Below are positions 25,501 through 33,220 of a stretch of 64,000 nt of DNA, piece by piece. The notes beneath the pieces were generated by a model. The model searched no databases and was not told the DNA's origin. It saw only the letters and a list, made by a program, of their open reading frames with translations. The DNA lies in assembly GCA_963971305.1 (NCBI GenBank), contig OZ020303.1:19527184-19591183 (forward strand), written 5' to 3'. Origin of the DNA: Arcuatula senhousia (lineage: Eukaryota > Mollusca > Bivalvia > Mytilida > Mytilidae). The translations under genes were made by a program, and so were the position numbers. How positions within the stretch are numbered: the stretch's first letter is position 1; each line of letters starts with the position of its first letter.

Positions 25501-28500
25501 TGCTTGATATGTCACTGATAACTTTATCAAAAAGTTTCAATTTAGAAAAATGAATATCATATAAGATAATTTGATGCTTCAATAAGAAATAACTGATACA
25601 AGTTTTTGTTTTATTTTTACAGAAATTATTTCTAAGATCTTATTTCTCATCACAATCACTCTTTCAGCTTAATCCTAGATCCGCCTCCTCCCCACGACCT
25701 TATGAACCTGAATACAAACCTCAAATTTATTGTTGTTAAGAAATATTTTGATGTTGTGAAGTATGTAGAATGTTTACTTTTGTAGATTAAAAAAATTAAA
25801 TTAAAAAACTTTAAAGCATGTTGAAGTTCATTTTTACAAATTTTTACATTTTTCCATTATTAGGAGTAGTTTCACTGTGTGTCCTTTTCAATATATTTGA
25901 TTTTTAAATTTACTACAATCAAGGTCATAACACACTCTATACATTTACAGTATCTGGTGATTGGTTTGATTGGAGTCCATGGAGTCGCTGTTCTGTGACC
26001 TGTGCTGGAGGTCTTAGGTCAAGGTCACGTGAATGTGACATGAGTTCTTACGGTAACCTGACTGCCCCATGCTATGGTGATGCTGTAGAGACAGAAGCGT
26101 GTCATACATTCCCATGTACACCATATGGTAGGATATTTTTATAGTTGCAAAATTGTTTGATTGAATTTAATGATACTTTTTGTATGAATTGAAATAATGA
26201 TAAGCATTTCAAAATTTTATCACTTTGGAATATCATTAATGGGAGATAATTGGTGTGTTTGTGTGTGTGTTGGTGTTTAATTTCACAAATGATTTTTGTG
26301 GTTGCTTAAGGATGTATTCTTCTGAGGGGTCAAAATTTTCCTTAATCAAGTTTTTTCCCAAACCTACATTTTTGAAATGCTAAGACCCTGAGAAAATCAA
26401 ATTTACTCAGAAAACAATATGTCCGTGTGCATTTTAGTTCGCTACAGTCATTTAAAAAGGGCCTATTTTGACAATTTTCCCAAAATTTCATCATTTTTGG
26501 CCTATTTTGAGGTAATTTTCTTTAAAATATCAAGTATCAAAATCAAGTTTTCTCTCAAAGTTTCCATATTGATAGATACCATGATTCTGATCAAATTTAA
26601 CTTATAAAAAGTATATGTCCGTGATGATATAAGAAAGTTTAGTCCCGAAAATGTGCTTTTTTAGGTCATTTTCAAGACACCATAAAACCGGTAAAAATCA
26701 AGATTTTTCAAATTTTCTATCATACCAAAACCTCAAAACTCTCCATTTTCGTTTGAAATAATTGGACAAATATATCTTTTTGAATTTAGAAAAGAAATTA
26801 TATGAATTGCATGGATATTTTGTTGGAAAAATGAATTTTACTACCCCTACCCTGAAATTGGCTAAATTCAGACTGAGATCGATGGTCAAATTTGGTCAAA
26901 AATTAAAATGTTGCATATCTCAAAAACTACTTATCATATCTTCATAATTTTTTGACAAAATTTAGATGGATCATCATTTGATATACATTCACCAAAAGTT
27001 TTCAATTATTAGGCAAGGTTTAAAAATTATTCACAAACGAGATTTCAACGAGACTGAAACCTCAGAAGAATACCCCCTTAAAGATAAAAAGTGCTAGACC
27101 ATATTTGCTGATTGGCCAAATAAGCTTTAAGCATCTCCCAGATGGATTTTCAAAAGAATATATTGACATAAGAGAATGTGTCTGTTTTGGAATGAAGTAT
27201 GTGGCTGAACAAGAATTTTTCTCTGAAATACATATAGAATACAATGCAGATGATGTCACATTTATTTCTTTCCCTTTAATAGAACCCCACTGCACTGCTT
27301 GGAAGGAGAAAGGACTGGTTGACAGTACCCATGCTTGGGTAGCTCCTGTGACAGCTGTAGGATACCAGTTAGATGAGGTGTTGGTCTATTGTGACATGGA
27401 GATCAATGGAGGAATAGGGACAACCATTATAGGTTAGTGTGTGGCAGACCAGTCAAGTTTCATGCAACTTGCATGAGACTCGCCAATCTTGCACCCAATT
27501 TGACAGCATTTTTTTTTGAATTTTTAATTTTTTCCTTGGATCTTTCAATTTTTTGGCAAATCTCAAGCCAACAGCTCATCAACCTTGACATGTGCAACTT
27601 AAATATTAAAAATCTATCAAAGTCAAAAATGGCCGGATTTCGTTAAACAGGAAGTAGGTGAACGACAGACCTGAAATCATATCCCACATTATGGGACCCC
27701 ACCCTGATGCTGTATACCAAATATCAAGTGGCTGTGATTAGTAGTTGCTGAGAAGCCCGCCCGACATTCACCATTTTATAACCCGGATTTTTCACTCCGT
27801 GAAATCCGGCCAAAAATGGAACAAATGGTCTTTTGGGATGAAACCATGAAAATTGATACCCATCAAAATCAATGAATTTTACAGTAACTTATAAAGACAA
27901 TTTAAATAATGTTTCTCTGTAATCTAGTAGTTTTTTTTTACAGCTAGGGAAATAATCTGAGTCTTTTTCATTGACAGGACATGACAAGGAAACTAGGACC
28001 AGGGTATCTGGTTATGAAGGTTCTGGTGACTACTCCCTGATCCTGAATTACAACATCAGTGTTAACCATGCTGCAGCCATCATAGATTCCTCAGCCAACT
28101 GCAGCCAGTTCCTAGAATGGCAATGTAAAGGAGCCGTCATCCACAACCCTAACCAAGAAGGTCACTGGACAACATTCTGGGCTAATCGCTCAACTGTGTT
28201 CCTGCCATCCAGTCAGAAGAAACCTGCGGCAGGATATTTCCCCGGGGCGATACCAGGGAGTGGCATGTGTGCCTGTGGTTCCAATGATAACTGTGATAAG
28301 CCAGGTGTGACTTGTAACTGTGACATCAACGATGACCAATGGAGATCAGACGGGGGATATGTCACAAACAAACCAGAACTACCTATCGTGGCTTTCTATG
28401 CAGGAGACACAGGTAACCGCTTTATTCATGCAAAAAATGAACAAAAATCAATTGACATCCTCTCTCTTTTTATCTGTCTAAATGTTAGGTTTTAAGGATT

Positions 28501-31037
28501 AAAGGGGTACCTATATATACAATGATTCAATATGTTAATCAATTTAAGAAAGAATTAAAGTAAGTGATTCTGAAACTCCAAAACATACTTGATCTACAAA
28601 AATTGATTTATAAATTTTAGAATTAAATCATAATACTGGTACATTGTACTTATTTAGTTGAGCAAATTCGGACACACATCTAGTAAATCGAGTCATTAGC
28701 AGCGATGTTGAGATTACTTTTGACTTGAGACTCCACCTAGTTGTCTTTAAGAATGAAAAGGATCAATATTCAATCATGTGTGTAATGCCATAAAAATGCT
28801 GCATTGCTGCAGGTCTGGGCTGCAGTCAGAAAACTAAGCAGTCAGGATAAAAACTAAGATGTCCTCATAAATTAAGCATTTCATATGTTTTTATGCTTAT
28901 ATTTCCATACAAAACTATTCCTAAATTACATTAAGCCTCACGTTTCTTTAAAATAAAATTTAGTTTACTTTGCAAGTCTCTGGTTATACTCATTATTTAT
29001 TTGTTTCTAATAACATGCTGAACTTTTCTTCTTTTTGTGACAAATATACATGCATTATTCAGGTGAGATATTCAATTTGATTTTCATATTAGGATTACAG
29101 CAACACATGTATAAAAGTTTCAATTATATTTGTGAAACTTTCCAATGATATATCTAAACAGAAACATCATTCAAACCTCAAACTCACTACATGTACTGAT
29201 AATGTTCTTAACAGTTCATTCTATTCTTACTTTTTCCATTGATAACAAATTCATCATCTATCATAAGGCAACTTTAAGCTGCTTAAATGAGTTTGAATCT
29301 TGCTTCTCTTGCAAAAATAATGCTTCTGTCTGAAAGCCGCAAGCAAGCGGAAGTTAAGTATGATACAATGCAAGCTAATGCTCATGCTACATACATTTCT
29401 CCCTGTTTTAAGGTGGTTTTGAAGAGGATGCCTACCATGTGATAGGACCAACAGAATGCGTTGGATACAGCATTTAAGCTTAAAACCAGGACTCGCTTAT
29501 CTACTATCCAATTAGAACTTTTCCATAAGTTTCATGCGAGTCACTCCTTACCTTTCATAGCTTATAGAAGTGGATTTCGTATTTAATTTTTCTATATATT
29601 AGCTAGTTAATTTTGACACTCATCATATATCAACCTAAAATCATCTTCCCTTATTTCCTAACTTTTCCTCTACCTCTATATCCATTTACCTATATGTGTG
29701 TTTGAATCATATTACCCTGGCTTTATAACCTTTATGTTGCTTTTGGAATATTTTTTGCTCCATTTTCTTAATATAACCTGCTTATTCTATCAATATCAAC
29801 TGACATCTATTTTCTTTCATTTGCTGTCTATTCGCTTCAAAACCTAAACACATGTTTTTGTAAATAGATAATAAGGAAATGAAAGTAAATTTTCTAAATA
29901 AAAGCTACTTGTTTTTCTGAAAGATTTCTTATAATTGAGTCAGTCAGCAAATAGTTATGTACATGTATTGGCAACTTAAAAGGTCTTGTAGTGAATAGAA
30001 TTTCTATACAATAATGTGAATTGTAGAATCTAAAATTACTAAAACAGTTTTCTAAATTTCAATTGATTTAGCATACCAAAAAATTATGCTTGGCAGTTGA
30101 TATTTTTACATTGATTTTAACCTACCTTTTATTTACAGGTCTGTTTACACTGATATAACCTTTTCCCCTCACTATTTATTTAATTTACTGCATTTTAGGC
30201 AATGAGGGCGTTGAAGAAGGCTACATTACTGTTGGTAGAGTGAGCTGTTACGGAAAGGGAGCCCCCATAGACTGGTCTTCAATGTTTGGCTGAGCATTTT
30301 TTATGCTCTCATGCAGCAACCTCTCGCAACCAGCATTGTTTTAAAACTTTTAAGTTTTCTTTTGTGCATTTCAATTATTATGATGATTTAGTTTTGTTTT
30401 CTGTTTGTATGCAATATAAAGAATGATTTAATTTATTAATTTTGACTTTAATTTTCCATCTATAATCAATATGTAACTTAATCACTTATAGATAATCAAC
30501 TGTTGTCGCTGACAATAACTCATTCACTGAATTTCAGAACACCATCACTTGATATTCATTTAGTGTGAAAAACATTAAAACTTTTATGAAAAAGCGCAAT
30601 TTTGCTACACTGTTTTGAAAAAGCCTCCACATGGATCAGTTGCATTCAAGAAAGCCAATATATTCAATATTTCAAATCTTTTTATATGCTTTTTACTTAT
30701 TAAAATGCTGCAAATGCATGCTTATTTAATGACAAAAAAAATTTTAAATGGTAAAATCAATTCATGCCTTGATCATGAATTAAGCAAAGCGTATTTTGTA
30801 TTATGCATCTAGAATCTTTGTTAAAACGAAAAATTAAAACAAGTATGACGAAGCAGCATTTCAACTGCGCAAGTTAATGCATTGAGTGCGAAGCGATTTA
30901 TAATCCATTGTAGTAAACACTCACAAATTTGTATACTATAATCTATTTGATATTTTACTATCATTCAAACAGGACGTCTACATGAAGAGGAAGGGTTTCA
31001 TATTCTTGGGCCAGTCGTGTGCTGGGGTACCATATAG
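937..31037 (+). CDS. Multi-TSP1 / SRCR / EGF secreted protein with CNTNAP-type fibrinogen-like C-terminus (5' partial)
   Basis: This is a spliced gene whose first exons lie before the window. Exons in order: EGF-like 937-1071; TSP1 1998-2177 and 2511-2678; SRCR 3059-3217 and 3659-3802; TSP1 4338-4508; 22 TSP1 exons of 165 nt between 6037 and 25106; a last TSP1 25951-26127; fibrinogen-like 27283-27432 and 27978-28412; then one of three terminal exons. I joined them by AG/GT borders and phase, which is 1 throughout. The visible product is about 1,800 residues. TSP1 repeats show the W-x-x-W-x-x-W, C-x-V-T-C-G and R-x-R-x-C motifs with six cysteines. No transmembrane segment is seen in the exons, so I infer secretion and a role in adhesion, matrix or recognition. 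The domain set recalls coadhesin-like and hemicentin-like TSP1 proteins, but I cannot name an orthologue. Introns range from about 0.26 to 2.3 kb. Confidence 0.85.
1998..2177 (+). CDS. TSP1 repeat 1 exon
   Basis: A 180-nt phase 1-1 exon encoding a TSP1 repeat with AWSVWSDWGSC and CSASCGDG motifs and six cysteines. It is longer than the later repeats because of an insert before the fourth cysteine. The donor is CCAC|GTAAGT. Confidence 0.85.
2511..2678 (+). CDS. TSP1 repeat 2 exon (divergent)
   Basis: A 168-nt phase 1-1 exon. Its product begins FDEWGSWEDCS and contains TCGVGTMTRTRNC, a divergent TSP1 repeat with only the core tryptophans and cysteines kept. A decayed copy of its second half follows in the next intron. 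Confidence 0.8.
2706..2818 (+). pseudogene. Decayed copy of the second half of TSP1 exon 2
   Basis: This intronic stretch repeats, with substitutions, the 3' half of the exon at 2511-2678. Shared segments include the run GGTGGTGTGGTGG, a TAT TG(T/A) CTAG(G/A)G segment, and a final AATGTCAA before a broken donor (AGTAGG instead of GGTAAG). In the exon's reading frame it meets stop codons. It looks like a tandem partial exon duplication that never became, or ceased to be, coding. Confidence 0.65.
3059..3217 (+). CDS. SRCR domain, first exon
   Basis: A 159-nt phase 1-1 exon encoding the N-terminal half of a scavenger receptor cysteine-rich domain: VRLRNGSS, GRIEFHH, EWLQVCSDNWD and EILCRQRGFLGAHA. 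Valine-arginine-leucine opening, the tryptophan, VCSD and the CRQ-GF motif are family hallmarks. It continues in the exon at 3659. Confidence 0.9.
3659..3802 (+). CDS. SRCR domain, second exon
   Basis: A 144-nt phase 1-1 exon completing the SRCR domain: GVILHCNGTEHNLQECPRQ and a final cysteine after AGSQ. The NGTEHNLQEC segment matches the G-x-E-x-x-L-x-x-C signature of SRCR domains. The donor GTTTGT is non-consensus at positions +3 and +4 but plausible. Confidence 0.9.
4338..4508 (+). CDS. TSP1 repeat 3 exon
   Basis: A 171-nt phase 1-1 exon: VWSLWNEWGECSVTCENG, then RTRRRVC and a proline-rich loop HPPPNHGG. It is the first repeat after the SRCR domain and slightly longer than the 165-nt class that follows. 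Confidence 0.88.
4509..6036. other. 1.5-kb intron without recognised content
   Basis: AT-rich intron between TSP1 repeats 3 and 4. I see no coding exon, RNA gene or clear repeat in it. Other TSP1-gene introns over 300 nt not listed separately (for example 1072-1997, 8040-8899, 22795-24388 and 25107-25950) are likewise AT-rich and featureless, apart from an AT dinucleotide run near 1708-1723. Confidence 0.5.
6037..6201 (+). CDS. TSP1 repeat 4 exon
   Basis: First of the 22 exons of exactly 165 nt. It encodes VDGFWTSWSQWSDCSVTC with an N-glycosylation sequon NGT just after the second cysteine. It sits after a 1.5-kb intron with no other visible content. Confidence 0.9.
6653..6817 (+). CDS. TSP1 repeat 5 exon
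   Basis: 165 nt, phase 1-1. Motifs are HPWGEWSDC, CSATCGYG and RNRSRVC, the last holding an NRS sequon. Confidence 0.9.
7153..7317 (+). CDS. TSP1 repeat 6 exon
   Basis: 165 nt, phase 1-1. Motifs are KPWESWGEC, CTTTCGGG and NRTRTREC. Confidence 0.9.
7875..8039 (+). CDS. TSP1 repeat 7 exon
   Basis: 165 nt, phase 1-1. Motifs are QEWSNWTDC and CSVTCAWG. The glycine that normally follows the second cysteine is replaced by Ala-Trp, which departs from the usual O-fucosylation consensus. Confidence 0.88.
8900..9064 (+). CDS. TSP1 repeat 8 exon
   Basis: 165 nt, phase 1-1. Motifs are KPWSDWDQC and CNVTCGGGG, with one more glycine than its neighbours, and RYRIC in place of RNRTC. The donor is CCTG|GTAATG. 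Confidence 0.88.
9596..9760 (+). CDS. TSP1 repeat 9 exon
   Basis: 165 nt, phase 1-1. It opens with VNG instead of the usual VDG. Motifs are HSWSNWTDC, CTTTCGGG and RNRTC. The donor GTTTGT is weak. Confidence 0.88.
10369..10533 (+). CDS. TSP1 repeat 10 exon
   Basis: 165 nt, phase 1-1. Motifs are KSWSDWSIC, CTLTCGTG and RSRTC, with an NHT sequon near the end. Confidence 0.9.
10889..11053 (+). CDS. TSP1 repeat 11 exon
   Basis: 165 nt, phase 1-1. Motifs are DPWTDWSIC, CTKTCGSG and RNRTC. It lies 355 nt after repeat 10 and is close to it in sequence (both WSIC). Confidence 0.9.
11315..11479 (+). CDS. TSP1 repeat 12 exon
   Basis: 165 nt, phase 1-1. It opens DDG because the split codon is completed by AT. 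Motifs are LEWSPWSDC, CSVSCSNG (no glycine after the second cysteine) and RNRTC. Confidence 0.88.
12050..12214 (+). CDS. TSP1 repeat 13 exon
   Basis: 165 nt, phase 1-1. Motifs are MDWAEWTHC, CNVTCGGG and RNRTC, followed by DGPYYGG. Confidence 0.9.
13353..13517 (+). CDS. TSP1 repeat 14 exon
   Basis: 165 nt, phase 1-1. It opens VNG. Motifs are TLWVEWTDC, CDVTCGGG and RNRTC. A short-unit tandem repeat begins soon after its donor. Confidence 0.9.
13575..13855. repeat. Short tandem repeat with AATGACATAAA core
   Basis: Irregular units of roughly 18-22 nt built around AATGACATAAAATACC(C)AAG. The unit gives open frames on both strands, which are low-complexity artefacts and not genes. Confidence 0.8.
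13885..14284. mobile_element. MITE-like element, 17-bp inverted termini
   Basis: The ends TTTAAGGATGCTCGCTA and TAGCGAACATCCTTAAA are inverted repeats with one mismatch, 400 nt apart. There is no coding capacity between them. I did not identify a clear target duplication. Confidence 0.65.
14329..14493 (+). CDS. TSP1 repeat 15 exon
   Basis: 165 nt, phase 1-1. Motifs are SAWTIWTMC, CPVSCGGE and RERIC. Its donor CCTA|GTAAGTCAT is the first copy of the donor-containing minisatellite that fills the next 700 nt. The exon ends in A, not G, so the next repeat starts IDG. Confidence 0.88.
14488..15186. repeat. Minisatellite of about 40 nt containing a 5' splice site, about 17 copies
   Basis: The unit begins AGTAAGTCATAAGATATCAA and continues TCTACCCAAAAACTCCCCC. 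The first copy overlaps the real exon-intron border at 14493/14494, so nearly every unit repeats the donor core CAGTAAGT. I count about 17 units plus a partial last one. Confidence 0.92.
15579..15743 (+). CDS. TSP1 repeat 16 exon
   Basis: 165 nt, phase 1-1. Motifs are SLWSQWSDC, CTVSCAGG and RYRLC, with an NHS sequon near the end. Confidence 0.88.
16139..17894. mobile_element. Non-autonomous element with tandem AGGTCA-rich core and terminal hairpin
   Basis: Perfect 14-bp inverted termini: ATGTCTCCCCTTCC at 16139-16152 and GGAAGGGGAGACAT at 17881-17894. The core is about ten to eleven tandem units of roughly 155-160 nt, each with TTGAGGTCAAAGGTCAAGGT or a variant. An (AGA)n microsatellite at 17812-17849 and a right-end hairpin (TATGTCTCCCC ... 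GGGGAGACATA) follow. There is no transposase ORF. The layout recalls the pearl-type elements described in oysters and helentron-associated repeats; that assignment is inferred. Confidence 0.75.
17996..18160 (+). CDS. TSP1 repeat 17 exon
   Basis: 165 nt, phase 1-1. Motifs are TEWSDWSEC, CTERCGGG and RNRTC. The residue before the second cysteine is Arg instead of Ser/Thr, so this repeat lacks the expected O-fucose acceptor. Confidence 0.9.
18606..18710. repeat. Dispersed repeat copy (GGAATAAGTGTACGGGACAC type)
   Basis: Contains ATGTGGAATAAGTGTACG and, downstream, AAAACAGCCAGCAGGCTTCA. Related copies occur at about 22380-22470, 33071-33125, 37425-37475 (3' part only) and 56836-56920. Confidence 0.6.
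18816..18980 (+). CDS. TSP1 repeat 18 exon
   Basis: 165 nt, phase 1-1. It opens VNG. Motifs are DDWTEWEIC, CNVTCGGG and RYREC. The exon ends in A. Confidence 0.9.
20101..20265 (+). CDS. TSP1 repeat 19 exon
   Basis: 165 nt, phase 1-1. Motifs are EEWGNWSIC, CDVTCGGG and RNRGC. The exon ends in A, so the next split codon reads Ile. Confidence 0.9.
20330..20525. mobile_element. Degraded TACTGTGG-type palindromic MITE
   Basis: Internal TATCAATTTTCGTGG-like and CCACTAAAAT-like arms and a terminal AGAATCCATAGTA correspond to the better-preserved copies at 21681, 40965 and 41223. Confidence 0.5.
20622..20786 (+). CDS. TSP1 repeat 20 exon
   Basis: 165 nt, phase 1-1. Motifs are KDWSGWGTC, CSLTCGNG and QWRNRTCEGPYY. 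The QWRNRTC motif is shared with repeats 21 and 22, suggesting these three are recent duplicates. Confidence 0.9.
21273..21437 (+). CDS. TSP1 repeat 21 exon
   Basis: 165 nt, phase 1-1. Motifs are TIWSDWFPC, CNVTCGGG and QWRNRTCTGPYYGG. The exon ends in A. Confidence 0.9.
21681..21890. mobile_element. Palindromic MITE with TACTGTGGTTTCATTT termini
   Basis: Left end TACTGTGGTTTCATTT and right end AAATGAAACCACAGTA are perfect inverted repeats. A second internal inverted pair surrounds CATCAATTTTCGTG. It is 210 nt long and non-coding. Confidence 0.8.
21987..22151 (+). CDS. TSP1 repeat 22 exon
   Basis: 165 nt, phase 1-1. Motifs are LDWSGWDTC, CNVTCGGG and QWRNRTCEGPFYGG, with an NCT sequon. Confidence 0.9.
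22630..22794 (+). CDS. TSP1 repeat 23 exon
   Basis: 165 nt, phase 1-1. Motifs are IDWSDWEHC, CNVTCGGG and KQRNRTC. The donor CCTG|GTCAGG is poor, which could favour alternative use or skipping. Skipping would keep the frame. Confidence 0.88.
24389..24553 (+). CDS. TSP1 repeat 24 exon
   Basis: 165 nt, phase 1-1, after a 1.6-kb intron. Motifs are EDWGEWSTC, CSLTCGGG and NKTRTRVC. The donor is CCAG|GTCAGT. Confidence 0.9.
24942..25106 (+). CDS. TSP1 repeat 25 exon
   Basis: Last of the 165-nt class, phase 1-1. Motifs are KIWSPWSEC, CNVTCGGG and RNRTCTGPYYGG. The donor is CCTA|GTAAGT. Confidence 0.9.
25951..26127 (+). CDS. TSP1 repeat 26 exon (last, divergent)
   Basis: A 177-nt phase 1-1 exon opening ISGDWFDWSPWSRCSVTC, then RSRSREC and a longer loop containing YGNLTAPC. 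It ends CTPY rather than the usual C-P. It marks the change from the repeat array to the C-terminal domain. Confidence 0.88.
26306..27081. mobile_element. 776-nt MITE-like element, TTAAGG-type termini
   Basis: The left end TTAAGGATGTATTCTTCTGA(GG) is matched by CCTCAGAAGAATACCCCCTT(AA) on the right, an imperfect inverted repeat of about 22 nt. The interior is AT-rich and has no gene. It lies in the intron before the fibrinogen-like exon. Confidence 0.7.
27283..27432 (+). CDS. Start of fibrinogen-like C-terminal domain
   Basis: A 150-nt phase 1-1 exon. The product contains the first domain cysteine (EPHCTAWKEKG) and DEVLVYCDMEINGGIGTT. The V-Y-C-D-M segment is the entry signature of fibrinogen-related domains, including the version in contactin-associated proteins. 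Confidence 0.8.
27631..27811. mobile_element. Short element with GGCCGGATTTC termini and right-end hairpin
   Basis: Perfect 11-bp inverted termini GGCCGGATTTC / GAAATCCGGCC. The last 30 nt form a hairpin (CCGGATTT ... AAATCCGG) whose outer arm is the terminus itself. A second, longer copy of the core is at about 34497-34712. Confidence 0.75.
27978..28412 (+). CDS. Core of CNTNAP-type fibrinogen-like domain
   Basis: A 435-nt phase 1-1 exon. Key segments are HDKETRTRVSGYEGSGDYS, then CSQFLEWQCKGA, then CACGSNDNCDKPGVTCNCD, then WRSDGGYVTNKPELPI and AFYAGDTG. In contactin-associated proteins and neurexin IV the corresponding order is HD-x-x-x-x-TRV, CxQFIxxxCxxS, CACGxNxTC, CNCDAND, WxxDxGxLTDKxxLPV and GDT. 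The domain is left open at GDTG and must be completed by one of three downstream terminal exons. Confidence 0.85.
29413..29477 (+). CDS. Alternative terminal exon A
   Basis: After an acceptor CCTGTTTTAAG the split codon G|GT is completed, and the exon reads GGFEEDAYHVIGPTECVGYS plus Ile, then TAA. It provides the last strand and final cysteine of the fibrinogen-like domain. In contactin-associated proteins this place reads like x-LTVGPLRCYG. The acceptor is less pyrimidine-rich than those of exons B and C. Confidence 0.7.
30199..30293 (+). CDS. Alternative terminal exon B
   Basis: Acceptor TGCATTTTAG, then G|GC. The exon reads GNEGVEEGYITVGRVSCYGK, followed by GAPIDWSSMFG and TGA. ITVGRVSCYG is closest to the family consensus, so this may be the ancestral end. 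It is ten residues longer than A and C. Confidence 0.75.
30973..31037 (+). CDS. Alternative terminal exon C
   Basis: Acceptor CATTCAAACAG, then G|GA. The exon reads GRLHEEEGFHILGPVVCWGT plus Ile, then TAG. It has the same length as exon A and aligns to it through the E-E-x-x-x-H-x-x-G-P-x-x-C core. Confidence 0.7.
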
Positions 31038-33220
31038 ATGTTGTCAAATTATACCCTAAATGTTTTCCTTGGCACTAAAATATCTTCCTTTACAGACTTT
31101 TAACATGTGATGAATATTATTGATTTCAAAATTAAGAAATTCTTTGTATAACTTCTCTTCTAAAATACATTGTTAAGTAAAGATAATTTGTAATAGAATG
31201 TTATATAGATGTTTTTCTATTTCAGGTTATGTTATATAAATTTCTATTTAATTATGGGGAATGGGGTAGAAACAAGATTTGTTGTGTTCTTATGTATGGT
31301 CATGCAGAATATTGGAGAGAAAAAAACAACTTGTGGCAAACTCAAAATAGAGTTATCTTTCTTTTAAAACAAGTTTTCTTTTTTAAAACTATTTCTAAAT
31401 TGAAAAAATAATTCATAATTATTAATTATAGTGTAAAGGTCTTTTTGTAGCAAATCCATGCATAAGAACAAATGTATTTATTAAGTAGTTGTTGGTAGAA
31501 TATAAAATTGGAATATAGAAATAATATGGGTTTCTAATTTGATAGAGAGAGCGAAATGCACACATTGATTATCAATATTATTTAATTAAGATTAAATTTA
31601 TTTATTTTGGACCTCTGCAGTTAAATCCGTTGAGGTTTTTGTTTGAATCTCTTACAAATTGCAATGATACCTTGTAGGTTTAGTTTTTATGAGATATAGA
31701 GCTTTAGATGTGCACATTACATGTATCTAACAAATTTATTCAAATTCTGTTGGTGTCCTCTTTTAATTGCCCTTTGGTGATATTGTTAATGTTTTAAAAC
31801 TTAATAAACTTTCCATAGCCATTTTTTTAATGCTGTTTAATGCTTTCAAAGTTACTTTTTTAAAATGTGCATTTAGGGAATAAGCTTGTTGATTGATTTG
31901 GGGTTAAATAGATAAGTATTAAGTAGCTTTAAATCTACCAACACTACTTGATTGAATCATTGTTATATTTCATATTGTTTTATTATTTATACAACTGTTC
32001 ATTAAGTTTACAAATAAAGCACATTGCAATTCTGACTTCTATTATTCTGAAAAGTTTCCACAATGATACATTAGATTAAGTTGGTCCTGGTAACAAAATA
32101 TTTGAATTCTAAAAGAGACAGATTGTAACTAGTTACAGACTATCAGGCATTATAGGAAAAATCAGATGATCATCTACATAACAAGTTTCATTATATTAGG
32201 GTAATACAGAGTTTTCATAAAAAGTTAATTATATAAGTCATGTTAGTATGTCCATTAGAACTTTTATCTACGATCGATCTGGAGATAATAAGCAGCCAAA
32301 GAACCATTCAGTACAATATCAGTCTGTAGTTCTGGAGTTGCGAAAAATATTTTAGCCCCCCCCCCCCCAAAAAAAAAAGCATTAGGCTTAGTATATGATC
32401 AACGACAATACATGTACTACACAGTATGTTGAGTTATGATTTAACAAACAACAATTAAGATATGGAGCAGTCCAACACAACAGCTTATCCACATGCCTGT
32501 TAAAATCTAAGATGTACTCACTGACCAAATTTCATCCCTCATCCAGTTGCAGTTGCTGAGATATGGCTTTAACCAAAAACTTTAACCAGAGTCATTAATG
32601 ATGTTTAAAAAACTGACCAAATATCATCCCTCTTTGATGTGTAGTTGCTAAAATATTGACACAAATGTAATATGTATGTATGAACTAACCAACCAAATTC
32701 TATATCCCCTCCCCAACTACATTGGGCCCTGAGGATAAAAAGCTGGTCAAACAACTGTTAAACTTAGTCTCCCAAATTCCGACCAGAGCCTCCACATGGT
32801 AGGAGACGGTTCCTGTTTCCAGTTCAGTTGAATCAGTTGCTGCAGAGGCTTACACAGAATATTTTTGTTGGAGAATAAAATTTACTAATATTTGTGTGTA
32901 GCCTTGACCTACACGACTTCATCTGAATAAAAAATTTGATTGTTTTATCATGTCTTTTGTTGTGGTGGGCCAGTATAAAGACCCCCATACCAATGCGGCC
33001 ATTAACATATTAGCCAGAAACATTGAGTTATGGCTTTAGTTTTTGAGTTGAATATTTAAAATAGATGATAAAGAGATTTGGAATAAGTGTACGCAACACA
33101 ACCAACATTAAAGAAACAGCAATGTAAAAAAAATTCTGATATAAAAGACTTAACCCAAGCTAAACTACATATTCAAGGTTCATCTTTACACTTTGGAAAT
33201 AAACTGTTAACACTAAGACA
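31038..33220. other. 3' flank of the TSP1 gene, no gene seen
   Basis: AT-rich DNA between alternative exon C and the next repeat element. A poly-C/poly-A run lies near 32347-32378. A possible polyadenylation signal AATAAA occurs near 32014. Sentence-like fragments of bivalve-type repeats (for example TGAGATATGGCTTTAACCAA) appear from about 32500. No exon was recognised. Confidence 0.5.

Noticed and set aside
27105..27282. Upstream extension of the open frame before the fibrinogen-like exon
   Set aside because: It precedes a good acceptor (TTTCCCTTTAATAG) and overlaps the MITE terminus, so it is intron read-through.
29063..29130. Possible fourth alternative terminal exon (TTATTCAG then GTGAGATATTC)
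   Set aside because: The frame closes the Gly codon and has an ILG segment, but lacks the final cysteine and acidic start of the other three.
30139..30160. TTTATTTACAG acceptor before exon B
   Set aside because: It opens a frame of only five residues before a stop and has no domain motif.
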